Positions 51,901-59,349 of a stretch of 64,000 nucleotides of DNA are shown here, one piece after another. This DNA comes from a virus, in the IMG/VR virus record IMGVR_UViG_3300027973_000028, positions 62,001 to 126,000 of that record; one strand, written 5' to 3'. Made by a program: the position numbers and the translations under genes. A model generated the notes under the pieces. The model saw only the letters and a list, made by a program, of their open reading frames with translations. It made no database searches and was not told where the DNA came from. Position 1 is the first letter of the stretch, and each line of letters begins with the position of its first letter.

Positions 51901-52226
51901 CTGTTGGATTAATCGTAACACCATTAACGGTAAGAGTATTGGCGTTTAAGTTACCTGTATTTACAGTAGATGGCAAAGAAAGAGTGTAGACACCTGAAGT
52001 TGCATTAGCGGTTACAGAAACTTGATTTGCGGTGCCAACAACATTTGATATTAAATTAACTCCGTATTATAGCATTGGCCGTGCTATTTTTGTAAAACAG
52101 TTTACCATCAGCTACGTTTAGGGCTAATTCACCTAGAGACAAAGAGTCTGGTGCTTGGCTTGAAGTGTCTGACCTTTTAAGAAGTAGGGTATTATTTACC
52201 GCAAAAATTGAACCTGAAAACGCCAC
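48980..52226 (-). CDS. Modular tail fibre protein C, apparent +1 recoding at codon 55
   Basis: GTG 52226 with AAAGGAG upstream starts MAFSGSIFAVNNTLLLKRSD, the standard opening of the local fibres (compare MANTLRIKRRSS at 57674). The zero frame stops at TAA soon after codon 55 (ATA ATA CGG AGT TAA). The +1 frame carries on as GVNLISNVVGTANQVSVTAN, homologous to the SLTGTANEVEVS blocks of other fibres, to the stop at 48980. A start at TTG 51976 would lack the anchor. The joined protein is 1081 residues with two about 320-base internal repeat blocks, one GDG module, and no known enzyme domain. Recoding here would decide whether the fibre keeps its virion anchor. Confidence 0.78.
49605..50935 (-). 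repeat. Two ~320-base direct repeats inside fibre C
   Basis: Blocks at about 50605-50935 and 49605-49935 encode nearly the same sequence: SLTGTANEVEVSAS, SNVTIGQDLTVTGNLTV, TTLNTETLAVED, ERGTSTNVELRWNET and the variant ERGSSTNVVLRWNET. About 670 bases of other beta repeats separate them. Related blocks are in fibres at 44175, 53389 and 56370. Good substrates for recombination. Confidence 0.75.
52061..52064 (-). other. Putative +1 recoding site CGGA (site 3)
   Basis: Coding strand ATA ATA CGG AGT TAA. CGG is codon 55 from GTG 52226 and TAA comes two codons later. Skipping C gives ATA GGA GTT AAT TTA ATA TCA, in frame with the rest of the fibre. A TAA in the +1 frame just upstream (near 52070) restricts the shift to this place. 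52226 to 48980 is 3247 bases, a multiple of three plus one. Confidence 0.75.
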
Positions 52227-52268
52227 GGAAACTCCTTTAATTGAATATTTAGATATTTAAATCTTTAT

Positions 52269-52278
52269 GAATAGTAAC
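52269..52278 (-). promoter_or_regulatory. Candidate late promoter before fibre C
   Basis: Minus strand GTTACTATTCATA, 43 bases before the GTG at 52226, in a 110-base AT-rich gap. Same spacing and core as other late-type motifs, with ATT in place of ATAA. Confidence 0.42.
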
Positions 52279-52336
52279 TAGTCTATCATTGATATTAATG
52301 ATAACAAAATAATTTTAATTCAATTACAATAAATAT

Positions 52337-52564
52337 TTACCATTTGCCCAGAGGACACTTCGCTTCTTTTAATTTAACTTTTAAGGTCATAACACAACCA
52401 CACTCTTTGCATTGCTTTGTTAGTTTTATCAAACTATCACATTCCTCACAAGTTTTTAGCCTATTATCAGCTAACTCATCGGTTGCGCGTTCAACATTGG
52501 GATTTAATAAATCCCAAGGACGTGTTTCTCCAAGCTTCTTTTTATATTCCTGCCATGCGTTCAT
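52337..52564 (-). CDS. Small zinc-ribbon-like protein
   Basis: 75 residues. Cys pairs C39-x2-C42 (CEECDS) and C52-x2-C55-x-C57 (CKECGC) with a final C70 (KCPLGKW). The frame RPWDLLNP...R..TCEEC...CKECGC.MTLKVKL is one I know from many aquatic phage genomes, where it is annotated as hypothetical. A structural zinc site is likely. It is cotranscribed with the gene 2 bases upstream and sits among fibre genes. Function unknown. Confidence 0.65.
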   Translation of the reverse strand: MNAWQEYKKKLGETRPWDLLNPNVERATDELADNRLKTCEECDSLIKLTKQCKECGCVMTLKVKLKEAKCPLGKW

Positions 52565-52566
52565 AT

Positions 52567-52773
52567 TTAGGCTGGAGGGTGAAATCCATCTTCATCATAT
52601 GTCCAGCCTTGAGTTACTGATGTCATTAATTCTTCTGGGATTTCTACTATTTTTGGATTAGATGTAAGTGCGGCGTACATTAATTCGATTTCTTTTGGGA
52701 CAGACCAATTAAAGGTCACTTCGCCATCAACAACAACTGCAAAGATTGCTTTATCTTCTGGATTTTGTAGCAT
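52567..52773 (-). CDS. Small aquatic-phage-type protein
   Basis: 68 residues with AGGAG before ATG. A DGEVTFNWSVPKEIELMYAA segment and an end WTYDEDGFHPPA. It appears to be a short relative of the family of the protein at 36763 (same YD...F..PP ending). Often found beside fibre genes in marine phages. Function unknown. Confidence 0.6.
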   Translation of the reverse strand: MLQNPEDKAIFAVVVDGEVTFNWSVPKEIELMYAALTSNPKIVEIPEELMTSVTQGWTYDEDGFHPPA

Positions 52774-52804
52774 TTATTTCTCCTATTAAAGTCTTTGACT
52801 CTAT

Positions 52805-52813
52805 ATTATATCA
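52805..52813 (-). promoter_or_regulatory. Extended -10 promoter before the two small genes
   Basis: Minus strand TGATATAAT, 32 bases before the ATG at 52773. A perfect TGnTATAAT in a 60-base gap between fibre genes, so these small genes may be expressed apart from the fibres. Confidence 0.5.
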
Positions 52814-52833
52814 TAAAAAATACTATAATTTGC

Positions 52834-53386
52834 TTAATAACATCCGAAACATGCGCAACACATATCGGAAACAACATCGTTATATGCCGGACAAGCACAC
52901 GACGAACATCCGCTTGGTTGACAAAGTGGAGCATTCCAATAATATCTTGTAACTATCTTTCTACATCCGTCTTGACAATATGAATTTACAGTTTCAGTAC
53001 GGTTCAATGAACCAGTACAACTTGTGCATTGTGGAGGAACGAAGAACCCTGGAGGACTAAAGAACGCTGGAGGACCGAAGAACCCTGGAGGACTAAAGAA
53101 CGCTGGAGGACCAAAGAACCCTGGAGGGGCAAAAAATGCTGGAGGAGAAAAAGCCCCAACGGTATAATTAATCGCTGTTCCTAAGGGCACTACAGCTGTA
53201 TCAGTTAATCCTGGAGTTACAACATTATTTAGGCCTGAATTTTCTGTTGCTGTAGTGGTTACAGACCCAACGGTAAAACCAGCATTGGTTATAGCTGTAT
53301 TAGCGCTTGACTGAGTTGTTCCGTTCGGATACAGTCGGTTTGGCGGCTTGCCTCACTCCTTTTGAGTTTCCTAATGGAATTGTCAT
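52834..53386 (-). CDS. PPGFF-repeat protein 2 with Cys-rich tail, apparent +1 recoding at codon 22
   Basis: ATG 53386, overlapping the end of the fibre at 53389 region by position (starts 3 bases after its stop). Zero frame: MTIPLGNSKGVRQAAKPTVS-E-CGG then TAA after six codons. +1 frame: GTTQSSANTAITNAGFTVGS ... PLGTAINYTVGAFSPP, matching the paralogue at 43757 (KPTVAEGTAKTTANTTITAA). The paralogue has GAA GGT ACC where this gene has GAA C GGA ACA, so the C is an extra base before the Gly codon. After about seven PPGFF units the protein ends with a Cys-rich region of twelve Cys (CTSCTG, CSSCACP, CCACFGC), absent from the paralogue. Total 183 residues if recoded. Confidence 0.8.
53031..53155 (-). 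repeat. 18-base tandem repeats encoding PPGFFx units, copy 2
   Basis: About seven degenerate 18-base units (GGAGGACYGAAGAACCCT-like on the plus strand) related to those at 43760-43945. Confidence 0.8.
53320..53323 (-). other. Putative +1 recoding site CGGA (site 4)
   Basis: Coding strand TCC GAA CGG AAC AAC TCA. CGG is codon 22 of the gene at 53386. Direct comparison with the paralogous gene shows a single extra C in front of the aligned Gly codon. 53386 to 52834 is 553 bases, a multiple of three plus one. Confidence 0.82.
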
Positions 53387-53388
53387 AA

Positions 53389-56343
53389 CTAAACCTTAAG
53401 ATCGCCTAAAGCCACCCATGTGTCTGTATCAAGTTTAACCAGTGTAGCAGATGACCATTGTGCTCGCAATTTTAACCCAGGTGTTCCGTTAATAGCTACT
53501 CCAACGGCATAGCCTATTGTTAACTCACCAGAACCTTTTCTTAAAATATCTATTCTGTCTCCAATTTGAAAAGAAACACTTGAATTTGCTGGGACTGTCA
53601 AAGTCATAGCAGAACCGTTGTCCATGGTGACTAACTTAGCTAAGTCGGTTAATTGTAAAGTATAACTTGTTCCCGTTTGAGCATTGAGTTGAGATCTAAA
53701 GCCTGCCCTAGGAGCTCCCTCTTGCAATGTTGTTGCTGTCACTGAATTTGCTGCAACAGTTGCAGCTTGCCCTGTGTAGTTTGTTGCAGAAAGGATTTCT
53801 GTTCCATTTATTTTTAATACTTTACCTGAAACTAAATTTAAATCCTCAGAAGAAGACCAAGCTAAACTTGAACTAGACCAAGTAAAGGATTTATTTGCTG
53901 CACCATCTGGGACTATTATTCCAGCTCCATTTGCTGTTGTATTGCTTGGGGATGCAGATGACCCAAGTTCAATAGTTTTATCTTCAACTGTTATTGTTTC
54001 TGTATTAAGAGTGGTTGTATTACCATTAATAGTTATGTTTCCAGTTACAATTAAATTATTATTAATTGTTGCGTTTCCACTTACAATCAAATCATCGTCA
54101 ACAATTACTGTTCCACCGGTTGAGTCAATTGTTAAATTGCCAGAAGTTGTATCAATTTCTCCAGCAGATGTAACACCAATTGTCACGCTATCAGCAGTTA
54201 ATCCAGCAAAGGTTACATTATCAGCTGTACCAACAGCCTGACCTATTGACAAAGTATGCGTAGTTCCTTCTCCAGAAGTTGAAGCTGTTGAAGAAACACC
54301 AGTACCTCCAGTAATTGTGGCTACATAATCACCAGTTGTTTTTGTCCCGAGAGCAAACGAATTATCTGGAACTGTAACAGTTCCGGTAAAAGTCGGTGAG
54401 ACGAGGGGGGCCTTAGTGTCGATTTGGGTTTGGATAGCAGAAGTGACTCCATCAAGATAGCCGATTTCTGTATTCGAAACATTGGCAACGACTGCTTGGA
54501 TTGCGGTCGTATCAACTGTAATTGTTGGAGTGGCATTTTCTCCTGAGTTATTAGAGAGTGTTATTCCAGTTCCAGCGACCAATGATTGGACAAACGATCC
54601 TACTGTGTCTGTACTTAAATCAATTGCATCATTTACCCAAGCACTGCCATTCCATTTAAGGAATTGACCAGAAGAAGCACTTGTGATTATTACGTCACCA
54701 GCGTCATTCAAGGAAGCCATTGCTGGTCCAGGGACTGGCTCATACCCGTCACCTGTAACAGCAGAAAATACCGAAGCCCTAAATGCATTAGTTGTTACTG
54801 GGGCAGAAAAGTCTAAAGTAACTGCGTTTTCGGTAGTGGCTTCCCATCTTGCAGATATAACTTCATATGGAGAACTATTATTTCTTGTTATGACTACAAC
54901 ATCTCTTGTCCCAAAGTTATGAGTTAAAACATATGTATTGTTTACATTGTCACCAATATTTGAACTATAAGTTAATCCACTAGAACCAGAACTTCCTGGA
55001 GAAGTAGCGTTGACCCAGGTATTGCTAACGGTACTATATTTTAATACTTGATTATTTACTGGACTTGTTATCTCAACATCGGTTAGATCAGTAATATTGG
55101 CAACAACACTTGCAACGCCTGGTACAAATTTATTTGTACTTGAGTTGTATTTTAATACTTGAGTATTTGATGCTCCAGTTGGATCAATTTCAATACCATC
55201 TACATATAGAACTGACATACCTACATTACCTGTGAAGGTAGGCGAAGCAAGGTTTGCCTTGAGGTCTAAAGCAGTTTGGCCTGCTGTAGATACTGGTTTA
55301 TTTGCATCGGAAGTGTTGTCAACGTTTCCTAAACCAACGTCACCTTTTACTAAACCCGAAGGTGAGGTAATTGTTTTGTTGGTGAGTGTCTGTGTTCCTG
55401 TTGTCGTAACAAGAATTGAAGTATCGGCAATCCCATGGATATTTGTCGTATCTGCTTCGTGGTTAGTGAGTGCCGTAGCAGCATTAGTTGCTGCTGTTGC
55501 TGCTGCGCCATAGGCGTCGAAAGTATTTGTTGTTACGGCAACAGTCGGTGTTGCACTTTCTCCAGAATTATTTGTTAGTGTTATTCCAGTGCCAGCAACA
55601 AGAGATCGGACGTAATCACCAGTAGTATCTGTACCAAGTACTAATGAATTAATAGCTATTGTAGTCGATATATCCACATTGCTAGAACCGTTAAAGGAAA
55701 CAGATCCAGTTACATCTCCAGAAAGAGAAATTGTTCTGGCATTCGTCAGTGCTGCTGCAGTACCGGTTGTATTTGCATTAATTGTTGCCGGAAGACTCAG
55801 TGTAACAGTTCCAGAACTAGAACTAACATCTATTTCATTTGCTGTTCCTGTTAATGAATTAACAAATGTATCTTTGTTAATTATATTAGACCAATCAACT
55901 TTTGCTTCTAATTCACCAGCTGTTCCAGAATATACTTCGCTAGTGTTTGTGGCATTAGGGATAAAAGTAAATTTTCCAGTTGAATCATCAAAACCAAAAA
56001 AGCCCAATCTTGCTGCGGTTCCGTTATGCCATCTAAATTCTATTCCTCTGTCTTTGTTGTCATCAGAGGTTGGATTTGTATTGCCACCAAGTGTAAATAC
56101 AGGATCTTTAACATAAACAGTTGTTGATTCAACAGCGGTTTGAGAACCGTTAACTATTAAATTTCCATTTATTGTTAGATTGGCCTCTAGTCTAACATTA
56201 TCTGAAGTTGACGTTGTTGTACCGTTATACTGAGACCAATGTAGTGTTGTATTTACTAATGTATTTGAATTATTTTTATAAAACAATATTCCATTATTTG
56301 GATCTATTGCTATTTGACCCTGTAGAATATTAGGAGTTGTCAT
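53389..56343 (-). CDS. Modular tail fibre protein D
   Basis: 984 residues with AAGG before ATG. Anchor MTTPNILQGQIAIDPNNGIL, then YVKDPVFTLGGNTNPTSDDN and long beta-repeat regions including LTSPSGLVKGDVGLGNVDNT, a GDG-type module (IGDNVNNTYVLTHNFGTRDV) and VTGNITINGNTTTLNTETIT. The C-terminal domain (ALTLTVPANSS, LKLRAQWSSATLVKLDTDTW, VALGDLKV) is shared with the fibre at 44175. The KGDVGLGNVDNTSD repeat is a widespread phage fibre shaft motif. Probable receptor-binding or side fibre. Confidence 0.82.
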   Translation of the reverse strand: MTTPNILQGQIAIDPNNGILFYKNNSNTLVNTTLHWSQYNGTTTSTSDNVRLEANLTINGNLIVNGSQTAVESTTVYVKDPVFTLGGNTNPTSDDNKDRGIEFRWHNGTAARLGFFGFDDSTGKFTFIPNATNTSEVYSGTAGELEAKVDWSNIINKDTFVNSLTGTANEIDVSSSSGTVTLSLPATINANTTGTAAALTNARTISLSGDVTGSVSFNGSSNVDISTTIAINSLVLGTDTTGDYVRSLVAGTGITLTNNSGESATPTVAVTTNTFDAYGAAATAATNAATALTNHEADTTNIHGIADTSILVTTTGTQTLTNKTITSPSGLVKGDVGLGNVDNTSDANKPVSTAGQTALDLKANLASPTFTGNVGMSVLYVDGIEIDPTGASNTQVLKYNSSTNKFVPGVASVVANITDLTDVEITSPVNNQVLKYSTVSNTWVNATSPGSSGSSGLTYSSNIGDNVNNTYVLTHNFGTRDVVVITRNNSSPYEVISARWEATTENAVTLDFSAPVTTNAFRASVFSAVTGDGYEPVPGPAMASLNDAGDVIITSASSGQFLKWNGSAWVNDAIDLSTDTVGSFVQSLVAGTGITLSNNSGENATPTITVDTTAIQAVVANVSNTEIGYLDGVTSAIQTQIDTKAPLVSPTFTGTVTVPDNSFALGTKTTGDYVATITGGTGVSSTASTSGEGTTHTLSIGQAVGTADNVTFAGLTADSVTIGVTSAGEIDTTSGNLTIDSTGGTVIVDDDLIVSGNATINNNLIVTGNITINGNTTTLNTETITVEDKTIELGSSASPSNTTANGAGIIVPDGAANKSFTWSSSSLAWSSSEDLNLVSGKVLKINGTEILSATNYTGQAATVAANSVTATTLQEGAPRAGFRSQLNAQTGTSYTLQLTDLAKLVTMDNGSAMTLTVPANSSVSFQIGDRIDILRKGSGELTIGYAVGVAINGTPGLKLRAQWSSATLVKLDTDTWVALGDLKV

Positions 56344-56369
56344 CTAAAACCTTCGCTGTCTTTTAATTT

Positions 56370-57674
56370 TTAGAAGGTTCCACCATCAAATGTTATCCCG
56401 TCGATGGATCCACCAGTTATCGTAATGTTATTGGCGTTTTGAACCGAAATTGTTCCTAGGCCAAGATTAATTCTTGCATTTGCTGCGTCTGTAGCGCCAG
56501 TGCCGCCGTTAGCTATTGCTATAGTTGTGCCATTCCAAACACCTGTAACTATTGTTCCAACTGATGTCAAACTAGAATTAACTATTGTAGAACCAAGTGT
56601 TGTATTACTTAATACTAATGTTCCACCAATTTTAAATTCTTTTCCAGCTAAAAGATTAAGATGTTCAGAAGATGTCCATGCATCTGTTGCATCAACCCAG
56701 TTAAATGTTTTGTTTGTTGCGCCAAGTATTGTTATACCAGCTCCATCAGCAGTAGTGTCTGTAGGCGACGCTGCATTGGCAAGTACAATATTTTTATCTT
56801 CTACCACTAATGTTGCAGTATTAAGAGTTGTAGTATTGCCTTGAACTGTTAGATCGCCAGTTACAACAAGATTATTAGATATGGTTACGTTAGCTGGAAG
56901 GCTTACCGTTATTGCTCCGTTTGCTGCAGACACAGCTATTTCATTAGCAGTTCCAGCTAGGCTAATAACTCCACTATTTGTAATGGTTAATGTATTAGAT
57001 CCATCATTATATGATTTAGATATACCGGTTCCAGCTGTTATTGCAGAGTCAATTGCATCTTGTGCAGCTTCGTTAAAATCTGAAACTTGACTTGCAGTTA
57101 TTGCTATAGTTGTATTTCCTGCTGCTGTCAATCGACCCTGCGCATCGACTGTAAATGTTCCCACTGTTCCAGCAGCCCCGTAAGATCCTAATGTTACAGA
57201 TGTATTATCAAGATTAACCGTTACTGTATCTGAAGTTGTAGCCGAACTTAATCCTAAGCCACCCAAAATGCTAAGAGTATCTACTCCTGATGTTATTGTT
57301 TGACTTGAACCTGAATCACCTGCGACAGTAAATGATGTTGCTACGTTTGAAATATTTGAATTAATATTTGCAATTAGACCATCAACATAGAGTTTTGTTG
57401 TTGGATGTGTGTTTGCAGTTGGTGTTGGAACAACTATTGTTCCAGAAAAAGTTTTATTACCAGATATTGTTTGTTCTGTCCCAAGCGTAGCATATGCTCC
57501 ATAGCCTGCAATCGCTATGACATTGGTGGCAGTGCCACCGGCTCCGCCAGTTCCTTTTCCATAATAAAGGGTATTGTCCGCTTCGTTAAATGCTAATTCA
57601 GCATTCTCAAGACTCCCTGGGGCGCCTGCTGCTTGTTCGCTAGACCTTCTTTTGATCCTTAGTGTATTAGCCAT
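56370..57674 (-). CDS. Modular tail fibre protein E
   Basis: 434 residues, GAGGGAA before ATG. Starts MANTLRIKRRSSEQAAGAPG and ENAELAFNEADNTLYYGKG, the common N-terminal fibre module for virion attachment, continues with HPTTKLYVDGLIANI, DNTSVTLGSYGAAGTVGTFT and the VVTGDLTVQGNTTTLNTATL block, and ends GTISVQNANNITITGGSIDG plus ITFDGGTF, a typical fibre terminal strand. Transcribed with the connector-like 57677 gene, 2 bases apart. Confidence 0.8.
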   Translation of the reverse strand: MANTLRIKRRSSEQAAGAPGSLENAELAFNEADNTLYYGKGTGGAGGTATNVIAIAGYGAYATLGTEQTISGNKTFSGTIVVPTPTANTHPTTKLYVDGLIANINSNISNVATSFTVAGDSGSSQTITSGVDTLSILGGLGLSSATTSDTVTVNLDNTSVTLGSYGAAGTVGTFTVDAQGRLTAAGNTTIAITASQVSDFNEAAQDAIDSAITAGTGISKSYNDGSNTLTITNSGVISLAGTANEIAVSAANGAITVSLPANVTISNNLVVTGDLTVQGNTTTLNTATLVVEDKNIVLANAASPTDTTADGAGITILGATNKTFNWVDATDAWTSSEHLNLLAGKEFKIGGTLVLSNTTLGSTIVNSSLTSVGTIVTGVWNGTTIAIANGGTGATDAANARINLGLGTISVQNANNITITGGSIDGITFDGGTF

Positions 57675-57676
57675 TT

Positions 57677-58015
57677 TTAAAAATTCCCTCCATCAACAAG
57701 ATTTGACTCTGCATAATTGATCCACTGAGAACCGTTATAACGCAAAACTTGACCATTAGCAACTGAATTTATAGTAACATCAGTAAGACCATTTAAAACC
57801 GATTGAATTGAAACATTTGCTTCTACGGCGACAATTCTATCCTTTACTGTTAAATGCGAACCAGCTGGATTAATACCCACAACAGTCTGTATTGCCTCAA
57901 CGGCGTCATTCAGATCTGAGTGCTGTTGATGATGGGGTACAGTATTAGAATTAAGGGTATCGGTAGATGCCGGATTAATTAAATTATCTAATGCCGATGG
58001 ATATCGAATGGCCAT
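57677..58015 (-). CDS. Short fibre-associated protein
   Basis: 112 residues, AGGAG before ATG. MAIRYPSALDNLINPASTDT, then VPHHQQHSDLNDAVEAIQTV and GINPAGSHLTVKDRIVAVE: a module found in many cyanophage-type structural proteins. It ends with TDVTINSVANGQVLRYNGSQ plus WINYAE, the D-V-T-I block of the larger fibres here. It may be a fibre connector or a shortened fibre. A TTACTATAAATT motif inside the preceding gene (58061-58071) is 46 bases upstream. Confidence 0.68.
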   Translation of the reverse strand: MAIRYPSALDNLINPASTDTLNSNTVPHHQQHSDLNDAVEAIQTVVGINPAGSHLTVKDRIVAVEANVSIQSVLNGLTDVTINSVANGQVLRYNGSQWINYAESNLVDGGNF

Positions 58016-58023
58016 TTCTTCTC

Positions 58024-58437
58024 CTATATTGATAGTATTTTATTACTATCATTACTCCAATTTATAGTAACAGCTAACGGACTATTACTACCCTCAAAGG
58101 GTAGACCATCCGAAGTGTCTATATAGAATATCAATCTTGAATTTGAATCAGAAGATCCCACTTGATATAAAACTATTGCATCAAAAGAACTTCCAGAATA
58201 TGCAGATGTAGATACGTCGTCTGCATCGAGAATACCATTTGTTGTTGTTTTATTCGTTAAAACTGATGATCTTTGCTTAATTGCAGATGAAGAAATATTG
58301 GACACAAACTCATCAGTATTTTGATTTGCCGTATAAGTTGCTGTATTTATAAAAAGTATTTTTAAATCATTTGTATCAACAGCTATATCTCCATTTAAAA
58401 GAGCTTCTTTAGCTTTTTTATAAATAAAATTAGCCAT
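58024..58437 (-). CDS. Phage minor structural protein of a widespread family
   Basis: 137 residues. MANFIYKKAKEALLNGDIAV, DTNDLKILFINTATYTANQN, DEFVSNIS, GILDADDVSTSAYSGSSFDA and SRLIFYIDTSDGLPFE follow the order of a common phage structural family I know from many tailed phages (N-terminal LLNGDI, central DADD and C-terminal LIxYIDT motifs). Exact virion position is unknown; such genes usually lie near capsid or fibre genes, as here. Confidence 0.68.
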   Translation of the reverse strand: MANFIYKKAKEALLNGDIAVDTNDLKILFINTATYTANQNTDEFVSNISSSAIKQRSSVLTNKTTTNGILDADDVSTSAYSGSSFDAIVLYQVGSSDSNSRLIFYIDTSDGLPFEGSNSPLAVTINWSNDSNKILSI

Positions 58438-58439
58438 AA

Positions 58440-59216
58440 TTAAATACCTACATCTTTTGATATTTTAATTCTATATTTGTAACCTTTTTCAAAATAATTT
58501 TTACCTTCCGTAGAATAAGAAGGGGTTGCATCATTTAGTGAAGGGAAATCTACATAGACTTCAGATTTCCAAGAGTGCATACTAATTTGTGCTGTTACTT
58601 TTTCCCATCTAGATGGAGCTCTTTGTACTAATTTTCTTTGACATGTAAAATATTTATTATTTAAAAAGTTAGAGGCCGGCCTATCACTGAATGTAACTAT
58701 AACTCTTCCGTTATTGTAATCATTATATAAATAGAATTCTCCATCTGCCGGATCAGTTTCTACTATATAAAATAAAGGATTTTTTGCAAGTATCTGATAA
58801 CTTACATCTATATCTGTTTTAATTGATTTATCTTGTATTAAAACAGGAACTAAACCTGGATCAGTAATCTCTGTCGTGTTAGGTGTTGCGCCACAACCAG
58901 ACCAAGTAAATTCTATTTCTTCTGTAGAAACTATGTTTCCAGAAGCATCTACTAAATTTTCTACTGTTATACAGTATTGTGTATCCTCAACTAACTCTGT
59001 TGTTCTCCAGTAAAGAGTTAAAACTCTTGAGATTTGATTATAATCTTTTATTGTATTAATAGCTTCAAATGGAGCTGATACCTGAGTTGGTGTTGCTCCA
59101 GCGACAACTAACCCAAAATTTTCATTTTTTAATGAAGATATTTTTACAGTTCTACCAAATTTGATAGATACTAAATAACACCCGACTGAAGCTTGGTCAA
59201 CTAAATATAAGGCCAC
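58440..59216 (-). CDS. Beta-rich virion protein
   Basis: 258 residues from GTG 59216 with TTGGAG upstream. Segments such as RTVKISSLKNENFGLVVAGA, LTLYWRTTELVEDTQYCITV and GRVIVTFSDRPASNF suggest two Ig-like or fibronectin-like domains. It is the first gene after the capsid terminator and has a late-type motif (CTTACTATTATAG) upstream. Perhaps a head fibre or base protein for the fibres that follow. Family not recognised. Confidence 0.6.
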   Translation of the reverse strand: MALYLVDQASVGCYLVSIKFGRTVKISSLKNENFGLVVAGATPTQVSAPFEAINTIKDYNQISRVLTLYWRTTELVEDTQYCITVENLVDASGNIVSTEEIEFTWSGCGATPNTTEITDPGLVPVLIQDKSIKTDIDVSYQILAKNPLFYIVETDPADGEFYLYNDYNNGRVIVTFSDRPASNFLNNKYFTCQRKLVQRAPSRWEKVTAQISMHSWKSEVYVDFPSLNDATPSYSTEGKNYFEKGYKYRIKISKDVGI

Positions 59217-59241
59217 TTAATTCTCCAAAAAGATAAATTAA

Positions 59242-59254
59242 CTATAATAGTAAG
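59242..59254 (-). promoter_or_regulatory. Candidate late promoter after the capsid terminator
   Basis: Minus strand CTTACTATTATAG, 26-38 bases before the GTG at 59216 and directly downstream of the terminator at 59275-59305. Terminator followed by promoter fits a new transcription unit for the adhesion module. Confidence 0.45.
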
Positions 59255-59274
59255 TGGTTTATCGCAAATACGAA

Positions 59275-59305
59275 AATAGGGGGTGGAGATTTCTCTCACA
59301 CCCCC
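59275..59305 (-). terminator. Strong hairpin terminator after the major capsid gene
   Basis: Minus strand GGGGGTG-T-GAGA-GAAA-TCTC-CACCCCC followed by TATTTTCG. A G/C-rich stem of 11 pairs with one bulge and a GAAA tetraloop, 44 bases after the capsid stop. It is the clearest intrinsic terminator in the window and explains the break between head and adhesion modules. Confidence 0.8.
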
Positions 59306-59349
59306 CACTTTCTAGGGATTCGTAACTATAACTAACCCTAAGGATTATA

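Noticed and set aside
43760-53155. Regularly spaced repeats resembling a CRISPR array
   Set aside because: The 18-base units are contiguous, in phase with a reading frame and encode PPGFF; no spacers or cas genes are present.
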